From Rhodococcus pseudokoreensis (lineage in GTDB: Bacteria > Actinomycetota > Actinomycetes > Mycobacteriales > Mycobacteriaceae), in assembly GCF_017068395.1 (NCBI RefSeq), contig NZ_CP070619.1, positions 4,340,001 to 4,404,000 of the forward strand: a stretch of 64,000 nt of DNA. The letters run 5' to 3'. Positions within the stretch are counted from its first letter, which is position 1, and the number at the start of each line of letters is the position of its first letter. Shown here one piece after another: positions 1-8,213 of the stretch. The notes under the pieces were generated by a model. That model ran no database searches. It was not told where the DNA came from and was given only the letters and a program-made list of their open reading frames with translations. A program made the translations under genes and the position numbers.

Positions 1-11
1 CGCTCGCTCGG

Positions 12-29
12 CGGTTCCACGTGAAACAT
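12..29. promoter_or_regulatory. parS: parS-like centromere site
   Basis: This is an imperfect copy of the ParB-binding palindrome built on the core TTCCACGTGAAAC. It is the exact reverse complement of the 18 bases at 434-451 that form the start of rsmG. ParB sites cluster beside parAB near the origin in actinobacteria, which fits the location. On the minus strand it begins with ATG, but there is no ribosome binding site, so I read it as a binding site rather than a gene start. Confidence 0.6.
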
Positions 30-72
30 GCCGTGGGCGACGTCGATGCGGTGTCCGCGGTGCCCCGTTCGT

Positions 73-270
73 CAACGGCTTATAGGCACTGGGAACCGCG
101 GAGAGGACCGAGTACTGGACGGCGATCGTCTGATCCTCGCGGTCCCACTCCATCGTGAAGTCGACGGCACCGGACAGCGAACGGGTCGCAGCGGCGAACG
201 CGGGCATGTCCTTGCCGTCGAGCGTGGTGATGACGTCGCCAGTCCTGACGTCCGCGGGCTCCGCGAGGCT
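73..270 (-). pseudogene. Remnant of a PDZ-domain protein
   Basis: One minus-strand frame reads through a stretch that looks like the second half of a PDZ domain. It has the motif GDVITTLDGKDMP, then a beta-strand-rich tail ending near SAYKPL. No start codon or ribosome binding site precedes it in this frame, and no clean stop ends it before the window edge. The remnant is therefore headless. PDZ domains of this kind occur in HtrA-like and Lon-like secreted proteases, but the parent family cannot be named. In related genomes the position upstream of rsmG is normally held by jag (R3H protein), which is not seen here. The call rests only on the translated motif. Confidence 0.35.
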
Positions 271-289
271 AGGCCGGGCGGGCGTTGGA

Positions 290-318
290 GCGCCCAACCC
301 CTCCCCTCCCCCACCGGA
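290..318. repeat. 29-bp dispersed direct repeat, copy 1
   Basis: A C-rich 29-base sequence containing CAACCCCTCCCCTCCCCCAC lies in the non-coding stretch before rsmG. An identical copy in the same orientation lies inside parB at 2456-2484. The flanks differ, so this is not a longer duplication. Just upstream, GGGCG (280-284) and CGCCC (291-295) could form a short hairpin. Confidence 0.85.
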
Positions 319-433
319 AGGGGTGCGGCTCGACACTGTCCGGCGTTGCGCGTTCGAGTTGAGGGACATAGTCGCGGGCGAGGGCGGATAATGGAGAGGC
401 TGTGTTTGTTGATTTCGCGTTATTCGCGGGAGG

Positions 434-451
434 ATGTTTCACGTGGAACCG
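434..451. promoter_or_regulatory. parS: parS-like site overlapping the rsmG start
   Basis: The sequence TGTTTCACGTGGAACC differs from the perfect parS palindrome by one base in the right half. It overlaps the rsmG start codon. It is an exact inverted copy of the site at 12-29. Confidence 0.65.
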
Positions 452-1117
452 AATGCTGGAGAGCCGGCCGAATGGGACGAACAAGCGGCGGCACGCCAGG
501 TGTTCGGTGAACGATTCGATATTGCGGAGCGCTACTACAAGTCGTTGGCGACCGACGGTGTCGAGCGGGGGTTGATCGGACCGCGGGAGGTTCCGCGACT
601 CTGGGAACGTCACCTTCTCAACTGTGCCGTCGTCGGCGAGTTGATCGCTGAGGGCGAGTCGGTCGTCGATGTCGGAAGCGGGGCTGGACTGCCCGGTATC
701 CCCCTGGCGATCGCCCGGCCCGATCTCCGCATCACGTTGGTCGAGCCCCTGCTGCGCCGGTCGGTGTATCTCGCGGAGTTCGTCGAGTCGAACGGGCTGG
801 ACGTGCTCGTCGTCCGTGGCCGTGCCGAGGAGTCCGGTGTTGTGAAGGAAGCCGGCGGCGCGGACGTCGTCACTTCCCGGGCGGTGGCGCCGTTGGAGAA
901 GTTGGCCAAGTGGTCGCTGCCGCTGATCCACGAGCATGGGAGAATGCTCGCATTGAAAGGTTCGAGCGCCGCCGAAGAGATTTCCCGTGATCGCGCTTCC
1001 CTGACTCGGTTGGGTGCTGGCAAGCTGGATATCGTGGAATGCGGGGTGGGCCTGCTTCCTGTCCCCACCGTTGTCGTTCGGGCAGAACGTTTGCCGAAAC
1101 GCCGTCAGCGTCGATGA
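434..1117 (+). CDS. rsmG: 16S rRNA (guanine(527)-N(7))-methyltransferase RsmG
   Basis: RsmG (GidB) transfers a methyl group from S-adenosylmethionine to N7 of G527 in 16S rRNA. The 227-residue protein has the family's SAM-binding loop [14 protein letters not shown] at residues 77-90 and the upstream helix with WERHLLNC at 57-64. Length is normal. The start is ATG at 434, preceded by GGGAGG. This start codon overlaps a parS-like sequence, so the first residues MFHVEP are dictated by a ParB site. It is followed, 69 bases later, by parA, as in mycobacteria and other actinobacteria. Loss of RsmG is known to give low-level streptomycin resistance. Confidence 0.95.
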   Translation: MFHVEPNAGEPAEWDEQAAARQVFGERFDIAERYYKSLATDGVERGLIGPREVPRLWERHLLNCAVVGELIAEGESVVDVGSGAGLPGIPLAIARPDLRITLVEPLLRRSVYLAEFVESNGLDVLVVRGRAEESGVVKEAGGADVVTSRAVAPLEKLAKWSLPLIHEHGRMLALKGSSAAEEISRDRASLTRLGAGKLDIVECGVGLLPVPTVVVRAERLPKRRQRR

Positions 1118-1186
1118 CGATGAGCACGGTGGACCAGGGAGTGAGTATGTCGAGTAACGAGCGATTCCCAATTGAAGGAGTAGTCA

Positions 1187-2200
1187 ATGTCGGGTGGGCC
1201 TGAATCCGCCGTTTCACGTGAAACAGTTTCACGTGAAACCGACCATCAATCCGACCAGGCGACGAGCTCAGGGAACGGAGACGACGGATTCACTGCCCCC
1301 TACAACGGAATCTCCGTCGAGGAGACTCCGATAGGAGCCGCCGCGCACCGCGCGAGTCAGGTGCTGCACCCGCACTCGGTATCCCTGCCGAAGCCGCCAG
1401 AACGGCGAATCCTCACCATCGCGAATCAGAAGGGCGGCGTCGGCAAGACGACAAGTGCCGTCAACCTCGCGTCCGCTCTGGCGGTTCAGGGACTGACCGT
1501 TCTGGTGATCGACCTCGACCCTCAGGGCAACGCCAGCACCGCGTTGGGCGTCGCCCACCACTCCGGTGTGCCGTCCAGCTACGAGCTCCTCCTCGGTGAG
1601 GTGACGGCCGCGGAAGCGATCCAGAAGAGCCCGCACAACGACCGGCTGTTCTGCATTCCCGCCACGATCGACCTTGCCGGCGCAGAGATCGAACTGGTCT
1701 CCATGGTCGCCCGCGAGGGACGGCTGAAGGGTGCATTGTCCGAGAAGGCACTCGGCGAGGTGGATGCCGACTTCATCCTCATCGACTGCCCGCCGTCGCT
1801 CGGACTGCTCACGGTGAACGCCATGGTCGCCGCCAAGGAGGTGCTGATCCCGATCCAGTGCGAGTACTACGCACTCGAGGGTGTGGGACAGCTGCTGCGG
1901 AACATCGAACTGGTGCAGGCGCATCTCAACCCCGACCTTCACGTGTCGACGGTCCTTCTCACGATGTACGACGGCCGCACCAAGCTGGCGGACCAGGTGG
2001 CCGAGGAAGTTCGCAACCACTTCGGGGACGCGGTCCTCCGCGCTGTCATTCCGCGCAGCGTCAAGGTGTCCGAAGCTCCCGGGTACGGGATGACCGTGCT
2101 CGATTACGACCCCGGTTCACGGGGAGCCATGAGTTACCTCGATGCGGGACGTGAACTCGCAGCACGCACCGCGCACATCACGAAGCAGGAGCAGCGATGA
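1187..2200 (+). CDS. parA: Chromosome partitioning ATPase ParA (Soj)
   Basis: ParA is a deviant Walker-type ATPase that moves ParB-parS complexes to segregate the replicated origin. The 337-residue protein has the deviant Walker A motif KGGVGKTT at residues 82-89 and the later DLDPQGN and LIDCPPSLG motifs of the Soj family. ATG 1187 has GAAGGAG seven bases upstream. About 70 residues precede the ATPase fold; residues 9-18 read [10 protein letters not shown] because two parS sites lie inside the reading frame. The stop overlaps the parB start by four bases (ATGA), so the two genes form a translationally coupled operon. Confidence 0.96.
   Translation: MSGGPESAVSRETVSRETDHQSDQATSSGNGDDGFTAPYNGISVEETPIGAAAHRASQVLHPHSVSLPKPPERRILTIANQKGGVGKTTSAVNLASALAVQGLTVLVIDLDPQGNASTALGVAHHSGVPSSYELLLGEVTAAEAIQKSPHNDRLFCIPATIDLAGAEIELVSMVAREGRLKGALSEKALGEVDADFILIDCPPSLGLLTVNAMVAAKEVLIPIQCEYYALEGVGQLLRNIELVQAHLNPDLHVSTVLLTMYDGRTKLADQVAEEVRNHFGDAVLRAVIPRSVKVSEAPGYGMTVLDYDPGSRGAMSYLDAGRELAARTAHITKQEQR
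1211..1239. promoter_or_regulatory. parS: Tandem perfect parS sites inside parA
   Basis: Two perfect 14-bp palindromes GTTTCACGTGAAAC (1211-1224 and 1226-1239) are separated by one base. They match the consensus ParB site of actinobacteria and Bacillus. Both lie within the 5' coding part of parA. ParB bound here could nucleate the partition complex and may also repress parAB; the second role is inference. Confidence 0.93.
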
Positions 2201-3291
2201 GTCAGACGCGTAAGGGTGGACTTGGCCGTGGACTGGCTGCGCTCATTCCTACCGGACCGACCACGACCGGCCCGGGGTTGGGTAACGCCGCCGCCGACGT
2301 CGTGATCGGGACGGACCGGCGCAACGTGCTGACCGCGCCCGCCCCGGACTCGTCGGACTCTGCGACCGACGAGAAGACCGCTCCCGCGTCCAAGGGAAGC
2401 AAGTCCAAGGGAAACAACGGAGGGAGCAACGGGGCCGACGGCGCATCTGGCAACGGCGCCCAACCCCTCCCCTCCCCCACCGGAGCGGTGTACCGGGAAA
2501 TTGCTCCCGACCTGATCGTGCGGAACCCGAAGCAGCCGCGTCAGGTGTTCGACGACGACGCTCTCGCCGAACTCGTCCACTCGATCCGCGAGTTCGGGCT
2601 GATGCAGCCGATCGTGGTGCGCCCGCTCGAGGACGGCAAGTTCCAACTCGTCATGGGCGAGCGTCGGTGGCGTGCCAGCCAGGAAGCCGAGTTGGAGACG
2701 ATTCCGGCCATCGTCCGTGAGACCGGCGACGACGCCATGCTCCGCGACGCACTGCTGGAGAACATCCACCGCGTCCAGCTGAACCCCCTCGAAGAGGCTG
2801 CGGCGTACCAGCAGTTGCTCGAAGAGTTCGAGGTGACCCACGAGGAACTGGCGGCGAAGATCGGCCGCTCGCGTCCCGTCGTGACGAACATGATCCGACT
2901 GCTGAAGTTGCCGATTCCCGTGCAACGACGCGTCGCGGCGGGTGTGCTGTCCGCCGGTCACGCTCGCGCGCTGCTGTCCCTGGAGGCCGGCGCCGACGCG
3001 CAGGAAGTGATGGCGGCACGTATCGTCGCGGAGGGCATGTCGGTTCGCGCGACGGAGGAGGCGGTGACGCTCGCCAACCGCAACGACGACCAGGCGCAGC
3101 CCGCCCAGCGACGCAAGCCGATCCAGATGCCGGGACTGCAGGACGTCGCCGAGCGGCTGTCCGATTCGTTCGACACGAGGGTCACGGTCAGCCTCGGCAA
3201 GCGCAAGGGCAAGATTGTGGTCGAGTTCGGTTCGGTGGACGATCTTCAGAGGATCGTTGGGATGATGGAGGCACAGAAGGCCGATTCGTGA
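2197..3291 (+). CDS. parB: Chromosome partitioning protein ParB (Spo0J)
   Basis: ParB binds parS and spreads as a CTP-dependent clamp. The 364-residue protein has an N-terminal ParA-interacting stretch ([11 protein letters not shown], residues 6-16) and a long low-complexity linker (about 30-98). The sulfiredoxin-like CTPase domain follows, with NPKQPR at 110-115 and GERRWRA near 154. A helix-turn-helix region (about 205-290) and a C-terminal dimerisation domain complete it. Residues 87-96 of the linker are encoded by a 29-bp repeat also found before rsmG. The following 157 bases to the next gene hold a short palindrome GTCACTGTGAC (3328-3338) and no clear terminator. Confidence 0.96.
   Translation: MSQTRKGGLGRGLAALIPTGPTTTGPGLGNAAADVVIGTDRRNVLTAPAPDSSDSATDEKTAPASKGSKSKGNNGGSNGADGASGNGAQPLPSPTGAVYREIAPDLIVRNPKQPRQVFDDDALAELVHSIREFGLMQPIVVRPLEDGKFQLVMGERRWRASQEAELETIPAIVRETGDDAMLRDALLENIHRVQLNPLEEAAAYQQLLEEFEVTHEELAAKIGRSRPVVTNMIRLLKLPIPVQRRVAAGVLSAGHARALLSLEAGADAQEVMAARIVAEGMSVRATEEAVTLANRNDDQAQPAQRRKPIQMPGLQDVAERLSDSFDTRVTVSLGKRKGKIVVEFGSVDDLQRIVGMMEAQKADS
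2456..2484. repeat. 29-bp dispersed direct repeat, copy 2, within parB
   Basis: This is identical to positions 290-318. Here it is in frame and encodes AQPLPSPTG in the disordered linker of ParB, where an insertion would be tolerated. Confidence 0.85.
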
Positions 3292-3448
3292 GCGCCTGAG
3301 AGAGGTAGAAGTACCCGCGGATGATCCGTCACTGTGACAGCGGCCGCCGGCGGACCGAATCCGGCAGAACTATCGGGGGCGAAACACATTGAATACCAGA
3401 GGATGTCGAATGATCTGCGGTAGTGACATATGGAGGCTGAGCTAGCCA

Positions 3449-4147
3449 GTGTCGACTCACGTCACATCGCTCACTCTCGACGGCTTGGACAAACTCTCCG
3501 CCCATGCCCGTCGCTGTGTCTTCTGGGAGATGGATCCGGCGGCGATCCACAGTTCGCGCGGATTCTGCGACCAGGAATTCGAGAAGGAAGCGTGGCTTTC
3601 CATGGTCATGCTCGAATGGGGATCGTGCGGACAGGTCGCCGTCATGGACGGGAAGCCGGTCGGCAGCGCCCTCTACGCTCCCCCACGAACCGTGCCCCGC
3701 GCGCAGCTGCTCCCGACCGCTCCGGTCGGTGCCGACGCAGTCCTCCTCACGAGCCTCCGGCTCGAACCGGCCGGCGAAGAACAGAACCTCGGGACCACGT
3801 TGATCCAGGCCGTCGTGGCCGATCTGGTGCGCCGCGGTGTTCGCGCGCTCGAGGCGTTCGGGATCCGCAATACCGAGGAAACCGGGCCGATCGACACAAC
3901 GGGACTGGCCTCGGCTACCGCCGCCCGTGAGTGCTCCCCCGAGGAGTGCATGATCCCGGCGGACTTCCTCGAGGACAACGGCTTCGAAATCGTCGCGCCC
4001 CATCACCGGTTCCCGCGACTGCGGCTCGAACTGAACCGGGACCACGGATGGAAGGAAGACGTGGAGGCCGCGCTGGAGCGTCTCATCCACACCGCATCCG
4101 TGAGCCTGGTTGACATCGGTGAGCGGACACCCGTCGGAGCGCACTGA
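3449..4147 (+). CDS. GNAT-family acetyltransferase-like protein (Rv3916c-type)
   Basis: This 232-residue protein sits directly after parB, where M. tuberculosis has the uncharacterised Rv3916c. It resembles a GNAT acetyltransferase: strands around MDGKPVGSALYAPP and LLTSLRLEP, then the acetyl-CoA-loop-like segment EEQNLGTTLIQAVV (about residues 110-123). The target is unknown. Start is GTG 3449 with GGAGG at 3432-3436, a somewhat long spacing. The gene is convergent with cwlM, 16 bases apart. Placement beside parAB is conserved, but no partition role is established. Confidence 0.75.
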   Translation: MSTHVTSLTLDGLDKLSAHARRCVFWEMDPAAIHSSRGFCDQEFEKEAWLSMVMLEWGSCGQVAVMDGKPVGSALYAPPRTVPRAQLLPTAPVGADAVLLTSLRLEPAGEEQNLGTTLIQAVVADLVRRGVRALEAFGIRNTEETGPIDTTGLASATAARECSPEECMIPADFLEDNGFEIVAPHHRFPRLRLELNRDHGWKEDVEAALERLIHTASVSLVDIGERTPVGAH

Positions 4148-4163
4148 GCGCTCGGGCGGGAGA

Positions 4164-5363
4164 TTAGAAGCGTTCGGAGGAAGACAGCTCTTCGGCGAGC
4201 AACTCCGCGAAAGTGAACGTTCCGGTCGGCTGATCGTCCTGACCGAGCAGGTACAGACGCTTCACGGAAATCAGGATCGCCTCGGCGATGGCGTCGCGCG
4301 CCCGCGGGTTGGAGAGAACCGTGGCGTCCAATTCGTTGGTGAGGTACCCCAGGTCGATCTGCACGGTCGGCATGTTGGTCAGACGCAGCAGATCCCAGGT
4401 GCGGCCGTGGGTGCGGCAGTCCTGCAACGGCGTCCGCGCGACGATCTCCCGCTGGATGAATCCGGTGAGTACCTGACCGATCATCGACGTCGAACCGTGC
4501 GAGTTGCCGAAGTGGAAGCTGGCGACACCGTTCGCGGACGGGCTGGTGTTCCCGTCGCAGCGCAGCGAGATCATCAGGTCGGCATCGAAGGCGTTCGACG
4601 TGGATGCGCGTTCGACGTCGGTGGGGTTCTCGTGGTGCGGGCGGGACAGGAACGTCTCCATCCCCGTGGCGGCCATGCGACCTTCGAGTCGGCTGGCGAG
4701 ATCCCACAGGATGTCGGACTCCGAGATCGTGCCGTAGGGGGAACGGACGATGGTGCCGTAGGTGTTGCCGCCGAGGCCCGGATCGATGACGATCCGCTTG
4801 CCGCTCAGCTGCGGTCCCGAGCTACGGACCATTTCTTCTTCGCTCATCGCGTGCGGTGACCCACCGGTGACGCGGGTGCCGAGCAATTCGAGCGACCGCA
4901 GGGTGGCGGGACCGCAGATGCCGTCGGCGACGATCCCGATCTCCCGCTGGAACGAGGACAGGGAGTCGTGGGTCTGCGGGCCGAAGAAGCCGTCGACGCG
5001 GCCGACGTAGAAACCGAGGTCCTGCAGGCGGGTCTGCAGGGTGGCGACGTCGTCGCCGTAGAGCGGTGCGGACAGCTGGTAGATCAGCGTGCGCGCGCCC
5101 AGGCGGTACGACGCCTCTTTCATGGACCGGTAGGTGGCCGGGCCCACGATTCCGTCGACGAGGAGCCCACGCTGCTGCTGGAAGGCCCGTACGGCGCTGT
5201 CCAGGTGATGATCGAACACGGCGTCGGGGGCGATCCAGTGAGATCCGTTGATGCCCTCACGCCGGGTGCCGGGCACACCGTTGTGCAGGAAACCGAGACC
5301 GGCCAGAGTGCCCCGAATCTCAGCGACGGCCGGACCATGGTCGCCGTGACGGAGTCGGTGCAT
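4164..5363 (-). CDS. cwlM: CwlM, amidase-fold regulator of peptidoglycan synthesis
   Basis: The 399-residue protein has two peptidoglycan-binding-1 repeats (about residues 1-85 and 95-165; motifs VDGIVGPAT and ADGICGPAT) followed by an amidase_3 fold (about 190-380). Two zinc-binding histidines expected in active N-acetylmuramoyl-L-alanine amidases are replaced: the usual PGHGG reads PGLGG, and the usual SLH reads SLR. The glutamate ligand remains. In mycobacteria CwlM is a cytoplasmic pseudo-enzyme; when phosphorylated by PknB it stimulates MurA. The substitutions seen here support that role in this organism. It lies downstream of trxC, behind a strong terminator-like hairpin, so it probably has its own promoter in 5364-5410. 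Confidence 0.9.
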   Translation of the reverse strand: MHRLRHGDHGPAVAEIRGTLAGLGFLHNGVPGTRREGINGSHWIAPDAVFDHHLDSAVRAFQQQRGLLVDGIVGPATYRSMKEASYRLGARTLIYQLSAPLYGDDVATLQTRLQDLGFYVGRVDGFFGPQTHDSLSSFQREIGIVADGICGPATLRSLELLGTRVTGGSPHAMSEEEMVRSSGPQLSGKRIVIDPGLGGNTYGTIVRSPYGTISESDILWDLASRLEGRMAATGMETFLSRPHHENPTDVERASTSNAFDADLMISLRCDGNTSPSANGVASFHFGNSHGSTSMIGQVLTGFIQREIVARTPLQDCRTHGRTWDLLRLTNMPTVQIDLGYLTNELDATVLSNPRARDAIAEAILISVKRLYLLGQDDQPTGTFTFAELLAEELSSSERF

Positions 5364-5410
5364 GTTTCAGGGCCTCTCAGTCCGAATCAACGAGAAATAC
5401 GAATCTCGGT

Positions 5411-5471
5411 ACAAACAAAACGATCGATGTGCCCGGTCGGTCTAGCTGATGCGACTGGAGCACATCGATCG
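5411..5471 (-). terminator. Rho-independent terminator after trxC
   Basis: A perfect 12-bp inverted repeat (CGATCGATGTGC at 5421-5432, its complement at 5460-5471) is extended inward by about seven more pairs with one bulged A. On the minus strand it is followed directly by a T-rich run (complement of 5411-5420). This is a textbook intrinsic terminator for the trxB-trxC operon and separates it from cwlM. Confidence 0.85.
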
Positions 5472-5526
5472 ATTGTCTCAGAGATTCCCACAAAATCGGG
5501 AATCGCGCTGGGTGTTCGGGTGTCGA

Positions 5527-5850
5527 TCAGAGAACGTCGGCGAGCTCTTTCAGCAGCGCAGCCTTGCCCTTGGTACCGACGATCGTGTTGATCGGCTTGC
5601 CGTCCTTGAACAGGATCAGCGTGGGGATCGACATGACCTGGAAGTCGCGGGCAGCGCCCGGGTTGGCGTCGATGTCGAGCTTCGCGATGGTCAGCTTGTC
5701 GCTGTGCTCACCGGCGATCTCCTCCAGGACGGGGGCGATCATCTTGCAGGGGCCGCACCAGGTGGCCCAGAAGTCGACGAGGACGGGCTTGTCGCTGGAA
5801 ATGACGTCCTGCTGGAACGAATCATCGGTGATGGTGACGGTATTCGACAC
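5527..5850 (-). CDS. trxC: Thioredoxin (TrxC-type)
   Basis: This is a 107-residue thioredoxin with the active site WCGPC near residue 30 and the cis-proline motif SIPTL. It reduces protein disulfides in the cytoplasm using electrons from TrxB encoded just upstream. I chose GTG 5850, giving the mature start VSNTVTITDDSF; it is preceded by a purine-rich AAGGGAAA. A longer open frame exists upstream, but it overlaps the trxB stop region and has no thioredoxin homology. Forty-seven bases separate it from trxB, consistent with one operon. Confidence 0.95.
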   Translation of the reverse strand: MSNTVTITDDSFQQDVISSDKPVLVDFWATWCGPCKMIAPVLEEIAGEHSDKLTIAKLDIDANPGAARDFQVMSIPTLILFKDGKPINTIVGTKGKAALLKELADVL

Positions 5851-5897
5851 GGGAATTTCCCTTACTCGAGGTGGGTAGGTGTGTGTGGGTGGCCGGC

Positions 5898-6881
5898 TCA
5901 GGCGTCGACCGGTGAGCCGGCGGCCGCGACGGTGTTGGCGGTGATGTCGCCGCGCTCGGCCAGCCAGCGCTCGGCATCCATCGCCGCGGAACATCCGGTG
6001 CCGGCAGCGGTGATCGCCTGCTGGTAGATGTGATCGACGAGGTCGCCTGCGGCGAAGACGCCGTCCACGGAGGTGGCCGTGGTCGGGTTCTGGACGATCA
6101 CGTAGCCGGCCTCGTCGAGGTCGACCTGACCCTTGACCAGTTCGCTGCGCGGATCGTGACCGATGGCGACGAACATGCCGGTGACGTCCAGCGTGGACGT
6201 CTCACCGGTGACGGTGTCGCGGATCACGAGGCCGGTGACGCTGTTCTCCCCCAGCACCTCGACGGGTGCCGCGTTGGTCACGAACCGGATCTTCGCGTTC
6301 GCCTTGGCGCGCTCGAGCATGATGCGGGACGCGCGGAACTCCTCGCGGCGGTGCACCACGGTGACGCTGCGCGCGAAGCGGGTCAGGAAGGTGGCCTCCT
6401 CCATGGCGGAGTCGCCGCCGCCGACCACGACGATGTCCTGATCCTTGAAGAAGAATCCGTCGCACGTGGCGCAGGCGCTGACGCCGCGGCCGAGCAACTT
6501 CTCTTCCCCGGGAATCCCCAGGTAGCGGGCTGCGGCACCCATCGCCAGCACGACCGCGTGCGCCTGGTAGGTCTCGCCGTTCACGACGACCTTCTTGATC
6601 GGGCCGGTGAGGTCGAGTTCCTCGACGTCCTCGGTGCGGATGTCGGTGCCGAAGCGCTTGGCCTGCTCGCGCATCTGGTCCATCAGGTCGGGTCCCATGA
6701 TTCCCTCGCGGAATCCGGGGAAGTTCTCGACCTCGGTGGTGGTCATGAGGGCGCCACCGAACTGGGTCCCCTCGAACTGCAGCGGCTCGAGTTCCGCGCG
6801 CGCCGCGTAGACGGCAGCGGTGTATCCGGCAGGTCCCGAACCAACGATGATGAGTTCATGAACCGTCGATGGAGTGGTCAT
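5898..6881 (-). CDS. trxB: Thioredoxin reductase
   Basis: The 327-residue flavoenzyme passes electrons from NADPH to thioredoxin. It shows the FAD-binding [16 protein letters not shown] near the N terminus, the redox-active CATCDG near residue 140, the NADPH-binding GGGDSAMEE, and the C-terminal FAD motif FAAGDLVD. Length is typical. It is the first gene of trxB-trxC and is preceded by a SigH/SigR-like promoter. In M. tuberculosis the same genes belong to the SigH oxidative-stress regulon. Confidence 0.96.
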   Translation of the reverse strand: MTTPSTVHELIIVGSGPAGYTAAVYAARAELEPLQFEGTQFGGALMTTTEVENFPGFREGIMGPDLMDQMREQAKRFGTDIRTEDVEELDLTGPIKKVVVNGETYQAHAVVLAMGAAARYLGIPGEEKLLGRGVSACATCDGFFFKDQDIVVVGGGDSAMEEATFLTRFARSVTVVHRREEFRASRIMLERAKANAKIRFVTNAAPVEVLGENSVTGLVIRDTVTGETSTLDVTGMFVAIGHDPRSELVKGQVDLDEAGYVIVQNPTTATSVDGVFAAGDLVDHIYQQAITAAGTGCSAAMDAERWLAERGDITANTVAAAGSPVDA

Positions 6882-6922
6882 GCGGGCCTTCCAGTAGTGA
6901 GGGGTGCTCAGTCGTATGGATC

Positions 6923-6949
6923 AACACAAGACTAAAGGGTGTTGTTCCC
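6923..6949 (-). promoter_or_regulatory. SigH/SigR-type promoter of trxB
   Basis: On the minus strand GGGAAC (6949-6944) and GTT (6925-6923) are separated by 18 bases. This matches the actinobacterial SigH/SigR consensus GGAAY-N18-GTT used for thiol-stress genes, about 40 bases upstream of the trxB start. Confidence 0.75.
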
Positions 6950-6992
6950 GGACTGCAGGTGATACCGGTCGCTCCCCTCGCAGGCCACGTGA

Positions 6993-8180
6993 TCAGCGCA
7001 GTGTCTCCCGGATGACGCAGCGCGTGCCCGTGTAGATCGTGGGCATGCATTTGTTGCAGTGGATGCACAGTCCCTCGGCGACGTGCCGGTCGCGGAACTT
7101 GTTCACGAGGTCCGGGTCGCGGAGCAGGGCGCGGGCCATTGCGACGAACTCGAATCCTTCGCCGAGCGCGTTCTCGATGGTGGCGAGCCGGTTGATTCCG
7201 CCGAGGAGGATCAGCGGCATCGACAGGGCGTCGCGGAACTGCCGGGCCATCGGCAGGAAGAAGGCCTCCTCGAACGGGTAGGTCGGAAAGATGCGCGGCC
7301 CGTACATCTTCAGTCCCCAGCCCACCAGTTTCGGCTGTGAGGCAACGAATTCCGCCATCGGGACGTCGCCGCGGAAGAAGTACATCCCGTTGAGCAGCGA
7401 GCTGCCGCCGGTGAGCTGCATCGCGTCGAGGTGCCCGTCGGCTTCGAGGAGCTGGGCGATGCGGAGACTGTCGTCGAGCCACAGCCCTTTCGGGACACCG
7501 TCCGTCATGTTGAATTTGGCGGTGACGGCCACCGAGTCGCCGACGGCGTGGCGCACCCGCTCGAGCACCCGGCGCGGGAACGCCGCCCGCCGCTCCAGGC
7601 TGCCCCCGTACTCGTCCGTGCGCCGGTTGAGATTGGGGCTCATGAACGAGCTGAGCAGATAGTTGTGGCCGAGGTGGACCTCGATCGCGTCGAATCCGGC
7701 GTCGACGGCGTTGCGCGCCGTGTTCTCGAAGTCGTGCGTGACGTCGTCGAGTTCGTCCCGGGTGGCACCCCGCACGAGGCCCATCGCGGGCGGGCTGAGG
7801 CGAGTGGACGGCGCGAGGGTCTTGGTGCGGTTGGACAGCGTGTTCGCGACCAGACCGGCATGACCGATCTGGGCAGCGGCCAATCCCCCTTCGGCGTGGA
7901 CGGCGTCGGTGAGCCGACGCAGGTCGGGGACGTGAGCGCGGTCGAGCACCAGGGTGTTCGCGTGGACGCGTCCGCCGGGTGAGACGGCGCAGTACGCGAC
8001 GGTCGTCAGGGCGGCCCCGCCGCGAGCGACCTCGGCGTGGAAGTCGACGAGCCGGTCGGTGACCCGGCCGCGGGGCATGACGCCCTCGAACGTGGCGGCC
8101 TTCACGATGCGGTTGCGCAGCGTCAGGGGGCCCAGGCGGGCCGGCTCCCAGATATCGGGCTGCGGTGGTGGAACGGTCAT
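6993..8180 (-). CDS. NADH:flavin oxidoreductase, old yellow enzyme family
   Basis: The 395-residue TIM-barrel flavoprotein has typical motifs: LGPLTLRNRIVKA at the N terminus, QIGHAG, AGFDAIEVHLGHNYLLSSFMSP (split by the active-site region) and RTDEYGGS. The C terminus carries CIHCNKC and one more cysteine ten residues later, reminiscent of the Fe-S cluster motif of 2,4-dienoyl-CoA reductases. The protein is far shorter than those enzymes and lacks their extra FAD/NAD domains. It probably reduces an activated C=C bond; the substrate is unknown. It lies 33 bases after the epimerase-like gene and is likely co-transcribed with it. Confidence 0.85.
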   Translation of the reverse strand: MTVPPPQPDIWEPARLGPLTLRNRIVKAATFEGVMPRGRVTDRLVDFHAEVARGGAALTTVAYCAVSPGGRVHANTLVLDRAHVPDLRRLTDAVHAEGGLAAAQIGHAGLVANTLSNRTKTLAPSTRLSPPAMGLVRGATRDELDDVTHDFENTARNAVDAGFDAIEVHLGHNYLLSSFMSPNLNRRTDEYGGSLERRAAFPRRVLERVRHAVGDSVAVTAKFNMTDGVPKGLWLDDSLRIAQLLEADGHLDAMQLTGGSSLLNGMYFFRGDVPMAEFVASQPKLVGWGLKMYGPRIFPTYPFEEAFFLPMARQFRDALSMPLILLGGINRLATIENALGEGFEFVAMARALLRDPDLVNKFRDRHVAEGLCIHCNKCMPTIYTGTRCVIRETLR

Positions 8181-8213
8181 GGTGGTCTGCCTTCGGGGGG
8201 AAGTGATGGGTGC

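Noticed and set aside
28..510. Long plus-strand open frame before and into rsmG
   Set aside because: It has no ribosome binding site, low-complexity Arg/Gly composition, and overlaps the real rsmG start.
3328..3338. Palindrome GTCACTGTGAC after parB
   Set aside because: It is too short to be a terminator and has no regulator nearby, so I did not list it as a feature.
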